Source: Rotaria sordida (Eukaryota; Rotifera; Eurotatoria; Philodinida; Philodinidae). Taken from it: 64,000 bases of DNA. The notes beneath the pieces were generated by a model. The model was given only the letters and a program-made list of their open reading frames with translations. It searched no databases and had not been told where the DNA came from. The stretch lies in assembly GCA_905250125.1 (NCBI GenBank), contig CAJNOL010001012.1, forward strand, positions 1-64,000, written 5' to 3'. Below, piece after piece: positions 13,980 to 26,821 of this stretch (its first letter is position 1; each line of letters opens with the position of its first letter). The position numbers were made by a program, and so were the translations under genes.

Positions 13980-14400
13980 ATTGTCTCAGCTCAATGAAGA
14001 CAACTCAGTTCTGTTAATATTAATAGACTTCAAAAATATTCACCTGTTTTGATACACTATACTATAGATGTCTATCGCGGTTGAGAATTTGCCGCTGCCG
14101 TGACGCAACACAATATTTTAAAAAAACTTGCCGCTACCGCGAGAGTATTCAAAAAAATGTTTCGATTTTCAAGGTCGTGACTGATTTGAACTAGAACTGC
14201 TGCTGCTACTCGATCAGACTTGCTATGTCTTACAATATCACATATATGAACACCGAGATTCTGTGCAAGTTCATATATTTTTGAAATTTCTTCCGGAAAA
14301 AGCTGCTGTCGACGCGACACCATCACCATCTCTGCAAGACATTATGATACAACACTTTCAAAAGAAAAGCCAACGGTAGTTATCACATGGATCTACACTC
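13980..14400. repeat. Repeat copy R3 interrupted by a roughly 285 bp insert
   Basis: The flanks 13990-14060 and 14345-14395 match one continuous stretch at 21405-21490 (ttttgatacaatactttcaa and ggtagttatcacatg). Between them sits a GC-richer insert, 14061-14345. The insert is bordered by similar words (ttgatacacta and atgatacaaca) that could be a target duplication. On the minus strand the insert carries an 85-codon open frame (14329 to 14072) that I do not recognise. Confidence 0.5.
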
Positions 14401-14747
14401 ATTTGCTAACATTATGTGTCAACCATCAATACGATAATTATTTAATATGATTTTGTATTTCTTTATTTTCAATTAAAAGACTGTACATACGCAATTGTTC
14501 TGAAATAAAATTTTTCTAATTATCATTCAGACTATTAATTTTAATATTTAATCATAAAAAATTTATTTGTAATTAGACATCAAAATACAAAACAAAATGA
14601 AAGCAATTGATTAAAATGAATACAATACTGCATTGACTTGTTTTCATATAGCATTACATCTGACAAACTAAATACGACGAGACAATACAAATAAAGCCAG
14701 TAAAATATATAACGAAAAATAAAAAGTACATACATAAATGTATAATT

Positions 14748-15549
14748 TTACATATCATCAAATGATGGCAAACCGAATTCGACTGGATTAAATTTAAGAA
14801 GACTCTCCAATGTAAGTGTAGTATGTTCAATAACCAATGGATCATAAGTACTTAATGGTAAACTTGGTACAAGTATAACTTTCATTCCAGCAGCAAGTGC
14901 AGCTTGTACACCATTTTCTCCATCTTCAAATACTAAACATTGACTCATAGATAATGGTGGATTAGGAAATTTTTCTGCACACGCTAAAAATACATCTGGT
15001 TCAGGTTTTGTTAAACGTATTTCAGTTGCATCCGTACAAACAACTGGATCGAATAAATTAAACAATTCACGATGACCACTTGTTTTTAACATATATAATT
15101 CATATGAAGAACCAGTACCAATTGCTAGAAAAGAATTTGGTTTAAAAAAAAAATTTTTTTTCGGTTTATTTTTTACCTATTGGAATATTATGAGCTGCTA
15201 AATGTTGAATAAGACGTTCAGCTCCAGGTAAAAGTTCAGCTGATGGAAATGCTTCTTGATAAAATTCATATGATTTCATTAAAAATTCATCATCAGTCAT
15301 CGGTAAATCTAATTCTCCTAAGAAATAGAAAACAAATATATTTAATTTTTCAAAACAAAAAAAATTCTAATACATACGTATTAAAATTTGTCCTACTTCT
15401 AATGATGATTTTCCCATCATGTGAACTTTTGTTTCTGTACTAAAATTCTTTCCATATGGTGCACATAATTTTTGTAAACATTCAGTATATATTGATTCTG
15501 TATCTAATAATAGACCATCCAAATCGAATATACAATGTGTAATACTCAT
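14748..15549 (-). CDS. PUDP: HAD-family phosphatase, pseudouridine-5'-phosphatase-like
   Basis: Three exons: 15367-15549 region (donor ATAC|gtatgt at about 15378), 15177-15317 and 14748-15124, giving about 230 residues, the usual length for the family. The start MSITHCIFDLDG places the catalytic DLDG (HAD motif I, nucleophile and acid/base Asp) at residues 9-12. The cap domain follows (GKSSLEVGQILIR). A typical AAHNIPIAIGTGSS carries motif II (Thr/Ser). TKPEPDVFLACA carries the motif III Lys, and CLVFEDGENGVQAALAAGM carries the motif IV acidic pair. This pattern and the C-terminal layout best fit PUDP/HDHD1, which dephosphorylates pseudouridine 5'-phosphate from RNA turnover in the cytosol. 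Other beta-phosphoglucomutase-like HADs share these motifs, so substrate is inferred. It lies downstream of ZIP11 on the same strand, 545 bp away, as a separate gene. Confidence 0.85.
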
Positions 15550-16094
15550 TCTTTTTTTTGTATAGATTTTAATTAAAATATATCTAAAACAAAATCTGAT
15601 ATACTGATTTATTATTAAAAAAATGTACTTTTAATCATAACAATTAAAATCAAATCAAATTTATATTCGATATTATTAAAATCTAATAAAATAATATTTA
15701 CGACTTTATCATTATCGAGAAATATTAAATTTGTTTTCCGACTGTGCTTTAATTACGTATATAATAATCAATATCTCGTCCTTCAAATGTATTATAATAG
15801 AAAAAACAAAAAAACATAGTTACTCAAAATCCATATAAATGTTTTTATGTTGTTGTTATTATAATAATATCGGAATATTTTAATAATTGAAATAAAAATT
15901 TGATATTTTTCATAATTATTATTCTGGAAGCAAAATCAATGATTACATTTTATAAATATTTCATAACATAAATTTGTTCACAAACGCCATCAAACAAACA
16001 GATAATCAAAATTAATATAATCACAAAAGAAACAAAAAAACAAGAGATTCATATAAATGAGATAAACGAAAATATGAAAGACAAAAATATTTCT
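15550..16094. other. Intergenic, nothing recognised
   Basis: Very AT-rich sequence between the ZIP11 3' end and the HAD gene start, with no open frame or repeat that I could match. It should hold the HAD promoter and the ZIP11 3' UTR, whose signals I cannot identify. Confidence 0.5.
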
Positions 16095-19000
16095 TCAACC
16101 AAATAGAACATCTAATATCATCATTATCGTAAATCCACCTAAAGGAAAATTTTTTTTTTGCGCACACTAATTAACTATATAAAGCAAGAGAGAAGGCAGA
16201 AACACCTCTAAAACCTTTGTCAACTTCTATAGAATACCTAAAAATATTTGAATATGAAAATATCTTTTGAATTAAGCTATATATCTAATAGGAGTTATCA
16301 AGTTCGAAAAAAATCGATATTTGATGTCAGCGGAAATAATAATTCTTATTAGATCCTCTACCCTCATAACAATACCATGGGGAAATATTCTATTCATAAA
16401 AATTTATTTACTTGATTCGCTTCTATGAGATGCCATATATTTCTTTCTAGAAAAAAAAAAAATATTGTTCTCATGAAGTTAGATGTTTCAAGGCATAGCA
16501 GACGGTAAAACTTATTATACCATGTAAAACAGATGCTTTTGCGAAACATTATATTTATACGCTTCAACATGAATAGTTTCAATGAAAATTTGCATATACG
16601 TATGACTAACTATTACAGATGTTATCACCAAATTACAAGATATTTGCAAGCTCTATTGAAGAAATACTGAATATGGTAATTCTATTTTTGAAGCAAAGCA
16701 TATAAAAACTGCAGGAAAAAAAATGTAAATTGCACTCTTAAAAAATTTATTCTTCTTTATAAAGTTTTAACAGATCATTTTTTTTTTTATCACAAAAATA
16801 TATATAAGTAAGAAATTTAGATATTTCCATTGATTTTTATGTGTTCATTCAAAAAGTAAAACTACCATATTCAGTAATTCTTTTATATTTCTTCAACTAT
16901 TTTAGAAATTGGTGATAATATGCCTAATAAGTAGTCACACGTATATGCAAATTTTCATTGAAATCTAATCATGCTAAAGCGTATAATATAATGTTTCATA
17001 AAACGTCTGCTTTGCATAATATGTGGAACTTCACTATTAGACATATGTTGAAGTTTTTAACTTCACAAGAACGACATTTTTTTTTTCTAAAAGAAAAATA
17101 TATCATCTTATAGAAGTGAATAAGTTTTCATGAACAAAATTTTCCTGCAAGGAATTGTAAAAGTAGAAGACTTAATGAAGATTACTGTTTTTGCTAACAT
17201 AACATGAGCAGCAAATATCGATTTTTTTTTTTGGAACTTGATAACTCCTCTTAGATATGACCTAATCTAAAAGTTATTTTCATATTCAAACATTTGTAAG
17301 TATGTTATAGAAGCTGATAAAATTTAAGAATATGTTAGAAGTCTTCCCGTCTTAATATACATACCCATGACGCACCAAGATGATATAGTTCGATGTTGAC
17401 TTTTATATATATATATATATATAAAGAAATTTTCAGTTATTTTTTAAAGTGAAATAGAAAATCTAACTTACGGAGTTATATTTGGTATAATTTCGTTAAA
17501 AACAACAAAAAGCATTGCACCAGCTGCAAATGAAAGTGAAAATGGCAGCAGACAATTAGCTAATTGCACAAAGTAAACACCAAGAAGTCCAGCTATTATT
17601 TCAACTAAGCCACTTAATTGACCATACCTATTTTAACAATGTTGATTATATATATAGATATCAATACAAAAAGACATTTGAAACAAACCAAAATGCTTTG
17701 AAAGTTCCTATACCAAATGATCGTAGAGGTAAACTGACTGCCAATCCTAAAAAATAATTATTTGACATTGTTATCTTATTGTCAAACAAAAAAAACAAAA
17801 AGAAATCTTTATCAATGAATAAATATTGTCGGTAGACAATTGTAATCTATAACAAGAAGCAATGACATCCGTAGTGAATATAAAGAAAAAAATTCTCGAG
17901 CTTTTATATAAAGGAAATAGAATCTATAAAAATAAAAAATAAAAAATAAAAAAGAATTCATATTTCTCATTTTCACAATTCAACATTCTCTTGCGAATTG
18001 TCTATAATAAAAAGATCTTTTAGATCTTATTATAACATATTTGACAGTAACTATATTCATCTATCTCCATCAAATGACATGAGAAAAGCAAAATTCTTGT
18101 ATGACATCTTTTTTTTCTGAATATACTTCTTATAACATAATTTCACATATTACAAGAACAATAAGTCAGCTGCAGGAATTCATTCATATTCAATTATTTT
18201 TGATGTTGAAAAACATACTTTAATCTATTTAATGACTTGAAGTATTAGATTGACAGTATCATTCAAAGACTACTTTCTATTATTAATCTTTCTCTTCTGT
18301 GACTATTCTATCATAAGTAAATATGCGCTAATTGCTTTCTTATTCTTCATCAATTACTGTGAAGAATACCCTCGTTTTTATGACGAAGAACAAAAGAAAA
18401 ACAGTAAAGAAATAAGATAAATTATATAAAAATAGACAAACTTGAGATATCCTAGTGTGCGGAAAGAATTCAAATGATAACAAAAGTATTAGTCGATATT
18501 CATTGATAATAAGTCATAATTTATTTTTTTCCTATATAATGCATTTACTTTATTATTCATCTAATACTTTTGTTAATATAATAAATATTTATATTTATAG
18601 AAGAAAAAGAGAAATAGAAAAAATAATAATAATAATAATACTAAAATGAAGGACAAATGTTTAAGACATTCATTCGTTTATAATCATCGTTGACTTTTTT
18701 CTCCGACTATTGCATTTTGATATATACATTGAATCAACTCTGATTATATGATTAGAAATAAAAATCAATTTGTTTCGCAAATCAAAGATAATTTTATAAT
18801 ATCTCAATGACCTTTACAAAATTGATTTAGACTTTTAATTCAAATAATTTTTTTCTTTTTCTTCTATTCATTCATTTTTTTTTATGATTCTACCTTCAGG
18901 AAAATTTTGTATACCAATACCAATTGCTAAATTTCTAAAAAAAAAAAACATAAAAAAAAAGAAATCACTTTCATATTATTCACCTTGCATGATTAAATGC

Positions 19001-19881
19001 CAATGTTGCATTGTTCGACGATGGAATGGATCCAAAACCAACACCAACAGCCATACCTTCTAGAAACAAAAATTTTTTAAATAATATATATGTATATTTT
19101 TCTTTTCTAACCTGGAAAATTGTGTACAGTAACAGCAATAATAAGTAAAAGTAATCGATGCCATTTTGTTCGTTCATCTGTTTTTCTATCAATGTCGTTA
19201 ATTTCTTCAATTGAATTATCACCATTAGGAAGATCACCTTGTTTCATTAAATCTTGACTATGTTTTAAACGTTCACGTACAATAGAATGTGTTTTTAAAT
19301 TTGATATATTATCTTGATGTTTTTTTAATTTTATTTCATTATTTTTTTTATTTGATAAATATTGAAATGCTTGTTTTGATGTTATTGATGGTAATAATAA
19401 ATCAGCCATATAAACAAATAAAGCACCAAGTAAAAAACCAATAATAATTAATAAAAAATTTAATTGAATACTAATATAATTTTGTTCAAAAGCTATTTTA
19501 AATGCTGGTTCAAGTAAACTCCAAAATGATGCTGCAGTCATTACCTAAGAATAAGTTTCAAAAAAAAAAAAAAGTTACACTCATTTCTTTATTAATAAAT
19601 ATACATACTCCAGCTCCAAAACCAAGACTATAATCAAGTAATTTTTGCTAGACAACGAAAAAAAAAGAATCATTATTAAATAATAAAATAATTTATTATT
19701 GTTATCTAAACATACGTTGCTTGAATGAAATATAAATACCAAAGAAGCACCAAGTGCTGTAACAAACCATGTAAATCCAGTGCCTGGAAAAAAAATAATA
19801 ACAATAGTTCTTTCTAAAATAAATTTGATTCATAAATATACCTAAAAGGCATTGAATAAATGGTGATTGATCACGCAACAT
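16095..19881 (-). CDS. SLC39A11: ZIP-family zinc transporter, ZIP11-like
   Basis: Ten exons (plus coordinates): 19842-19881, 19716-19783, 19610-19648, 19112-19544, 18984-19059, 18894-18934, 17689-17746, 17472-17627, 17365-17399, 16095-16138. Phases all match, giving about 329 residues. Landmarks match SLC39A11 in order: start MLRDQSPFIQCLLGTGFTW, LLDYSLGFGAGVMTAASFW, a long Lys/Asp/Asn-rich cytosolic loop, VTVHNFPEGMAVGVGFG (TM4 metal-site HNFPEG), NLAIGIGIQNFPEGLAVSL (TM5 metal-site QNFPEG), WYGQLSGLVEIIAG, and the tail GGFTIMMILDVLFG. It should import zinc into the cytosol from Golgi, nucleus or outside. The last intron (16139-17364) is filled by a large inverted repeat, and the penultimate exon is only 35 bp, so gene finders may truncate the C-terminus. 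The start codon faces TCERG1, 187 bp away. Confidence 0.9.
16190..17340. mobile_element. Long inverted repeat (fold-back) A, in the last ZIP11 intron
   Basis: Left arm about 16219-16710, right arm about 16832-17312, loop about 120 bp. Matching ends include caacttctataga (left) against the complement of tatagaagctg (right), gagttatcaagttc against gaacttgataactcc, and tactgaatatggtaattc against its complement near 16870. Identity looks around 80%, so the copy is old. No coding capacity was seen. Confidence 0.75.
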
Positions 19882-20068
19882 AAATAAAGGAACAATTGTC
19901 TATTCTTTTTTTTTTCTAAATATTAATCAATCCATATTTTATTCATTGTATTCAATAATTGGTCATCTAATTTCACCAATAAAAAACGACTGCACGAACA
20001 AAACAACAAAAGCTAACTAACTACATATATTCTATGTGATTATTAAACAACAATAAAAAAAAAGAAAA
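19882..20068. promoter_or_regulatory. Divergent intergenic region of ZIP11 and TCERG1
   Basis: Only 187 bp separate the two start codons, so the promoters must share or overlap this space. The sequence is AT-rich. I see no clear TATA box, initiator or repeat. Shared regulation is inferred from spacing only. Confidence 0.4.
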
Positions 20069-23000
20069 ATGAATGAAAATTCATCATCTCTTGATTTAAG
20101 TACATTATGGGTTGAATGTAAAAATCCTAATGGTCGTGTAAGTAGATTTAATTTTTTCTTATACAAATTAAGCAAAAAAAAATTTCAAAAATTTTCTATA
20201 GATTTATTATTATAATGCTAAAACACGTCAAACCACATGGATAAAACCTGAAGGACAACGTGTTATGTCACAAAATGAACTTGATCAATTACTTGCTAAT
20301 CAAAATGAAACATCAATTAAAATTGTTACACCAATAAATACAGATACAACTGATGAAACAACTGAATCAATAAAAAAAGATATTCAATCACCAAATGATA
20401 ATTCAACAACAAATTATAATCCATATTCATATCCACCACCATCACTTGGTATGCCATTTGGCACATTTCCACCACATTTAATGCCACATATGGCGCAAAT
20501 GATGCAAAATAGTAAATTAAAATTCATTTTTTTTTTGTTTATTTTATTTGAATATTTATAGATTTTCCTGGTTTTGGTTCTATACCTCCACCAGCACATT
20601 TACTACGTTTTATGATGCCACCATTTTTAAATCCATCTAGTTTAACTACAGGAAAATCTTTAGAAACACTTCATACAGAATTAAAAAAAGTTTGACTTTT
20701 TTTTCTTTAAAAAACAAAAATTTTTTTTTTTAAATTAATATTTTTTTTTTTTAGTTACGTGTACAATTAAAAGAACTTGAAGATAAAATGGAAAAAATCA
20801 ATAATGAAGCATCGGTTTGGTCAGAATTTAAAAATCCTGAAGGACGACCTTATTATTATAATTCGAAAACAACTGAATCAACATGGGACAAACCTCTTGT
20901 ATTAAATGATGTTATTGGTATATACAAAAAACAGAAAATTGATCATTTATCGGATTTTTTATTTTTCCTATTTTTTTTTTGAGATATTCAAAATCAACTT
21001 GAACATGTAAATAAAACAATTCATGAATCGGAAAAAGAAGTTAAACGACTTGAAACAGAACAAAGTCAATTAGCAGCAGCAGCAGCAGCAGCAAATTCTA
21101 ATGATAAACAACAACAACAACAACAACAACAAACTGTTCCGACACCAGCTTTTATTAATGGTTTTACTTTAGAAAAATTAGATAGTAATGAAATTAGACG
21201 ATTTGTAAGTATTTGTAAAAAAAGAAAATTTAACCAATGTTTTATTCTACGTGAAGGTAGTGTCGTCTCTCTAAAGATTGAGTTGACTTACCTGAAATTT
21301 TAAATCGTCGTTCTGGCAGAGAAAATCCAAATAATAAAACACTAGATTTCACTTCATCAATTAAATCATTTCTTCAATGAAGCTCTTATTTCAATAAATG
21401 AATAATTCTGTTAGTTTTAACAAACTTAAAAAATACTCCCCAGTTTTGATACAATACTTTCAAAAAACATCGGCGGTAGTTATCACATGAGTATTTTCAT
21501 ATAATTCTATTTCAATAGTTTGATTTATATAGAACTTCATTTTAGGAATAAGATATATTCAAATTAATTATCTTCTTCATAGGGTGAAGTGTCATTGATG
21601 GATCGAAATTTAATCGATGATAAAACAAAAGGTAAAGCTAGACCAATATCAACAAAACCAATACCTGGCACTCCATGGTAAATCAAATTGAGAATTTCAA
21701 TTATGTATCTATTTTTGTTTTTCACTAGGTGTATTGTATGGACAAGTGATAATCAAGTGTTTTTTTTTAATCCAACATCACGTACATCACTTTGGGATAG
21801 ACCAGAAGAACTAAAAGGTAAACATTTAATTATGAAAGTAGAAAAGATAGAATTTCAAATCAAACCAGGCTCAAGTTTATCTTGTTTGTAAGCGTTGAAT
21901 TGTTTTTGAGTCGAAACTATATGCATCATATAGATTCTAATAAGCTATGAATACTCGAAAAGAGTTCAGACTAATAGTTTATTGTTGTCGAAATACTGTA
22001 TTTTTTGTCAGAATACCGTGGTACCACCTTAGAATGAATAAGAGAACTATTTTTCGATTGCGCCTCTTCCAAAACAAGAACATCGGAATTTGTTATTGTA
22101 CATGAGCAGTGTGAAAAAAAACATGCTCCTACTATAGTCGTATCTTAGGATAGAAGCAATCAAAAGATCTCAAACTTTTACAATAAATTATTCTCATTAA
22201 GACCTTGTATCTATACAAAGTTTCAAGTTGAAATTCAAAAATCAGTTTTTCTAATGTTGCTCAGAGGGTCACGACTTTTATTTAAAATATACTGTAAAAC
22301 TAAAGTTTTCTCCGCAACAATAAACTAAAAGCACGAACTCTTTTCAGAATATTCAGAACTCATTTGACTCTACATAATTCATATAATATTGAATCCCAAA
22401 AGCGATTTATCAGTTGGAGAATTTCCGTCGTGAACAATAGAAGAGCATAATGCGAAACAGTATGAATTCAGATCACATAGTAGTTATAGCGTTTTTCTCA
22501 GCAAATTGCATTTCGAGAGATGGCATTCTGTGCCAATAGACAAAGAGTACTATATGAATATTCATTGTTGAAATGCTTCAGTTTGAATCATTAATTGTTC
22601 AAATAGTATTTAGATTACAGAATAAACTACTTGGAAATCCATAATATCAAGAGTGATCTAGTAGAAGTATGTACTCATACTCGACGAACTACGTCATTTT
22701 ACCGGATACGACGTTTTATTAAAAATGTATACTGTTAAACACTGATGTATATCAACTATTCGTTTTTTATGAAGACTAATGAAGTAAATAGAAATTTCGA
22801 TCTTGAAGTCCGTTAATTCTTTTCGTCAATTATTATTTAATATATTTTCAAATTTCTAATATCTTTGATCAGTATAAAACAGATATTTTGATTTAGTTCA
22901 TTGTTTTTTTTTTGTTTTAAGGTCGAATGGATGTTGATGAAATGATTCGTGCAGCAATGCCACAAGATGATTTAACGAATACTAATCGAACAATAGCAAC

Positions 23001-25403
23001 AAAACAAAAATTAGATTCAACTCCAGATGAGACAGAACCTGAAGCTAAAAAAATTAAGTAAAAAAAAACAAAAGAAAACATCAAACAAAATTTATTCTTA
23101 ATAAATCGTTTATTTTCTCATTCAGATCAGATGTAATTTCAACAACTATAAATAATCTTAATGGTAATGAAAATCATGATAATGAAACAAAACTTATACA
23201 AAATACAACTGAACGTTTAAATAATACACAAGAATCTAATTATGAAACAGAAGCTAAAGCAGCTAAACAACGAGAATTAATTCCATATGAAACACGTATT
23301 AAACAATTTCGTGAAATGCTTGCTGAAAAACAAGTTAATTGAATTAAAATTTATTCATTTTTATATTTTTATTTTCATATAGGTTAGTGCATTTGCAACA
23401 TGGGAACAAGAAAAAAATAAAATTGTCTATGATCCACGTTATTCATTATTAACAGCTAAAGAACGAAAACAAGAATTTGATCGTTATACACATGGTTAAA
23501 AATTTTTTAAATAATTTTGATGGAGAAAAAAAAAAAGAATTTTCTTTTTATTTTAGAACGAGCTGATGAAGAACGACGAGAAAAAGAAGCTAAACTTAAA
23601 TTAAAAAAAAAAGAATTTCGTGATTTATTAAAAGAATCAAATGTTTCAATTAAGTAAAATTTATTTCAAATTTTAATAAATTTATTGTTTATTGAACTTT
23701 TTTTGTTTTTTTTAGAACAACGTTTAATGAATTTGCATCACGACATAGTAAAGATGAACGTTTTCGTGCTGTAGAAAAAATACGAGATCGTGAAGCATGG
23801 TTTCATGATTATATACAAGAATTAAAAACACGAGAAAAAGATGGTTCTAGTCGTCATAGTGAAAAAGAAAAAGTAAGAATTTACTATTCTTATCAGTAAT
23901 TCAATGCAAGTGCAAAAACAAAATACATAGAATTGTAGAGAATTTCGAGTGCTATTAAAATGTATGATCATTCTTTCGAAAGAAAAATACCAATTACATC
24001 TATTAGTTGCCAGGGATATATATATATACATCTTTTGTCGGCCTACGCAATAGGGTGCAATTGCTTTCCCTAAATACAATTATGAGATGCAATGAAAGAT
24101 TATTGTTTCTTCGCTGATATCTCCCTATTCGGATAATTAATATAGAAAGCCTGATACGCAGTACTAGAAATTTGTTTTATTCTATTTGGATAGCTAAACT
24201 TTTGTCACATATATCTGGCATCTGTTCCTGTTACAGAAGTTGAAGGATAATTCATTAATATCATATAATTAGAGATATAGAAAGGATAATCTTCTTTATT
24301 TTATAGTCTTTTTTGATCTTTTACAGCTTGAATATAGATCGAATAGTACAGCAATTGTGAATATAAATGAAAGCATCATATTAGGTGGAATTAATGATAC
24401 AACATCAGTGCTACGATCTTAAGAGTGTAGGGATTAATCTTCATTGCAATCACCTACATCCCATTAGTCAAGACAAGCCATTTAGAAATACATAAATTGA
24501 TGAGAGAAATAAGACTACTATGCAATCAAAATAACATTATATAAAAATAAATCAGTTTCATCAATCATCGAATAATACTGATCGTAGTCTTGGTATTTGG
24601 TCATTCCAGAAATGATTTATCATAATGGAACCAAGGCTTCAAAATTTTCATATTAGATATGGTTCACTTTTCTTATAAAATAGCACTATTATCTTCAAAT
24701 CATGGTAGAACAGTCGAGTGTAAGGATAAGAGCAATAGGTTAGCAGAATAACAAAGTTTTCTAACCTGTTACGTTGCCTTCAACGGTTCTATCATGGTTT
24801 ATGGCAAACTGTTTGTTATGTGTATTAAGAAAAATAAAACAAGGGTTAAACTAAATAGTGACGTAAGTCGATGAAATGTTCTAATACTGCTCACATTTGG
24901 AAAACATAAGAAAGTAGTATAGAATATATCCATGTCGAAGGAGAGATATATTCGTCTGAGAGATGTGTTAAGTATACTAATCACCGAATACAAAAAACCG
25001 GAAAAACAAGGATCCTGTATCTTCGGGAGGACTATCGAATTCCGATTAGAAAATTTCATTGAAAATAACAAAATACAGTTCGATCGGATTCGAGCTCGAA
25101 GTGTATATCCAATGAATTAAGGAAGAAAATCTAAATATTTTATACGGTTTTTTTCTTTTCTATTTTTAGCTAAAAAAAGATTATTTCTCATTATTAAAAG
25201 AATTAAAAGTTACTCGAAATTCTCCTTGGTCTGATATAAAACATTCCGGTGAACATGATCCACGTTATAAAGCTATTGAATCAAGTTCAAGACGTGATGA
25301 TTGGTTTCGTGAATATCAAACAAAACATATTGATGAAACAATACCTATCTCGAATGAAGTATGAAAATAAAAAATAGTTTGTATTTTTTTTTTTAATAAA
25401 AGA

Positions 25404-25434
<31 letters not shown>

Positions 25435-26268
25435 ATTATCAAGACAAATGAAGAAGAACTTGAACGACAACGTGAAAAAGAAAAACAAGAACGTATTGAT
25501 GCTAGTATAAAAAAACGTGCTGAAGAAGTTAAAGAACAATTATCTGGTTTTCAACGTGAATTAGATAAAGAACGTGAACAATTAAAAAAAGATAAAGCTA
25601 TTGAAAATTTTAAAGCTTTATTAACTGATATGGTACGAACAGCTGATGCTGAATGGAAAGAAACAAAAAAAACTTTACGAAAAGATCCACGATGGGAACA
25701 AGATATTGATCGAGATGAAAAAGAACGTTTATTTGAAGAACATGTTAATTTATTAGAAAAAAAACGTAAAATGGCATTTCATGCTTTATTAAGTGAACAT
25801 TGTACATTAACATCAACATGGAAAGAAGTTAAAAAAATAATTAAATCAGATCCACGTTTTGAAAAAATTTTTTCTAATGAACGTAAACGTGATTTAGAAA
25901 AAGAATTTGAACTTTATATGAAAGATAAATATCATACAGCTAAAACAGAATTTAAAGAATTATTAAAAGAAACAAAATTAATTACATATAGGTAATTAAA
26001 AGAAGAAAACAAAAAAACAACATATTTTATTTTTCATAGATTTATCCTTTTTCTGGTTTTTTTTAGGTCACTTCAAATGATTAGAGAATCAGAAGAACAA
26101 AATCATTTACGTGATATTGAAAAAATTTTACAAAAAGATAAACGTTATTTATTATTAGATGTTATACCAGATGAACGTTCGAAAATTTTAATGGATTATT
26201 TAGAAGATATTGAACAACGTGGTGTTCCACCACCACCAACAGCTTCACTTGATAGGCGAAAACTTTAA
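20069..26268 (+). CDS. TCERG1: Transcription elongation regulator 1 (CA150), WW and FF domains
   Basis: Fifteen exons: 20069-20137, 20202-20511, 20562-20689, 20755-20917, 20984-21204, 21583-21677, 21729-21817, 22922-23057, 23126-23333, 23383-23494, 23557-23653, 23716-23872, 25170-25358, 25444-25991, 26067-26268. They give about 907 residues (human about 1,100). Three WW domains are visible: [20 protein letters not shown] near residue 15, [15 protein letters not shown] near 185, and [19 protein letters not shown] near 328. FF repeats follow, from [20 protein letters not shown], through [25 protein letters not shown] and [10 protein letters not shown], to [19 protein letters not shown]. The tail is [16 protein letters not shown]. 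The family couples RNA polymerase II CTD, splicing factors and elongation in the nucleus. Poly-Ala and poly-Gln runs lie in exon 5. Three introns are inflated by repeats (378, 1,104 and 1,297 bp). The out-of-frame ATG at 20073 was not used. Confidence 0.95.
21370..21500 (+). repeat. Repeat R3, uninterrupted copy, in a TCERG1 intron
   Basis: Lies in intron 21205-21582. The words ccagttttgatacaatac and ggtagttatcacatg match the two halves of the interrupted copy at 13990-14060 and 14345-14395. This copy gives the empty-site state for that insertion. Confidence 0.5.
21955..22350. mobile_element. Inverted repeat (fold-back) B, in a TCERG1 intron
   Basis: The left end aaaagagttcagactaatag plus ttattgttgtcg mirrors the right end, cgcaacaataaactaaaag then cacgaactcttttc. 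The right arm holds the family core (tctcattaag, then acaaagtttcaagttg, at 22192-22230) that recurs at 51737-51775 and 55519-55560. Arms are divergent. A solo relative of the left arm is at 44770-44885. Confidence 0.65.
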
Positions 26269-26821
26269 TATAAAATTCCTTTTTTTTGCTGTTTTGCTTT
26301 GTAATATTTTTTCTTTTTTGTCAACACAGAGTATCTGTGTGTCTATGTGTATCAAACTGAGAGTGATAAATAAAACCAAAAAAACAAAAAAAAAACGAAA
26401 GACTGAGCCTTGCATTTCTATTGCAATGATTCGTCTATAAATATATAAAAAAATTTTCCAATAAAATCTTCGAATTACTAATGAAATTAATCTACTTATT
26501 TTCGTTCCGATTCTGATTTAGAAAAAACTATTTCAAAATTTATTTGTATCATATCTAAAGAAATTCTTCAATATTCATCTTTTGATTTATTTAGTTGACA
26601 CTAGCACTGTTTTTGACCATCTCTCTTGAATTATGTTCTGATTGAGCGTTTAAAAGATGATTCATTTAAAGCTGTAGAATATTTAATCAGGACAAAACAA
26701 TCATTTGGAAATTGTCAAGTTCAATTTGCAAGTTTGATTTCTATAGAAATCGAGAAAATTATCTAAATTAACAGTATATCTTAGCAAAATACTCTTCGTT
26801 GACAAATGACTTGAAGCAAAC
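26269..26821. other. TCERG1 3' flank and older repeat material
   Basis: AT-rich 3' flank; aataaa within ccaataaaatcttc near 26459 is a plausible poly(A) signal. Around 26700-26821 (aacaatcatttggaaattg, acttgaagcaaac) is related to the R2 repeat at 9720-9790. It forms the left side of the site that received fold-back C. Confidence 0.4.

Larger units (their letters stand above)
11067..14747. other. Gene-poor stretch with repeats; upstream exons of the repeat protein not found
   Basis: No convincing exon on either strand. It holds the SINE-like copy (12446-12640) and the repeat-in-repeat at 13980-14400 listed separately. The rest is AT-rich sequence with short chance frames. The missing 5' exon(s) of the minus-strand repeat protein should lie here, because its most 5' known exon begins in mid-codon. 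I could not identify one. Confidence 0.4.

Noticed and set aside
24799-25120. Overlapping open frames on both strands inside a TCERG1 intron (plus strand begins [13 protein letters not shown])
   Set aside because: Single short frames with no recognised family and no splice partners, wholly within an intron whose flanking exons join perfectly. Possibly an old insertion, not enough for a gene call.
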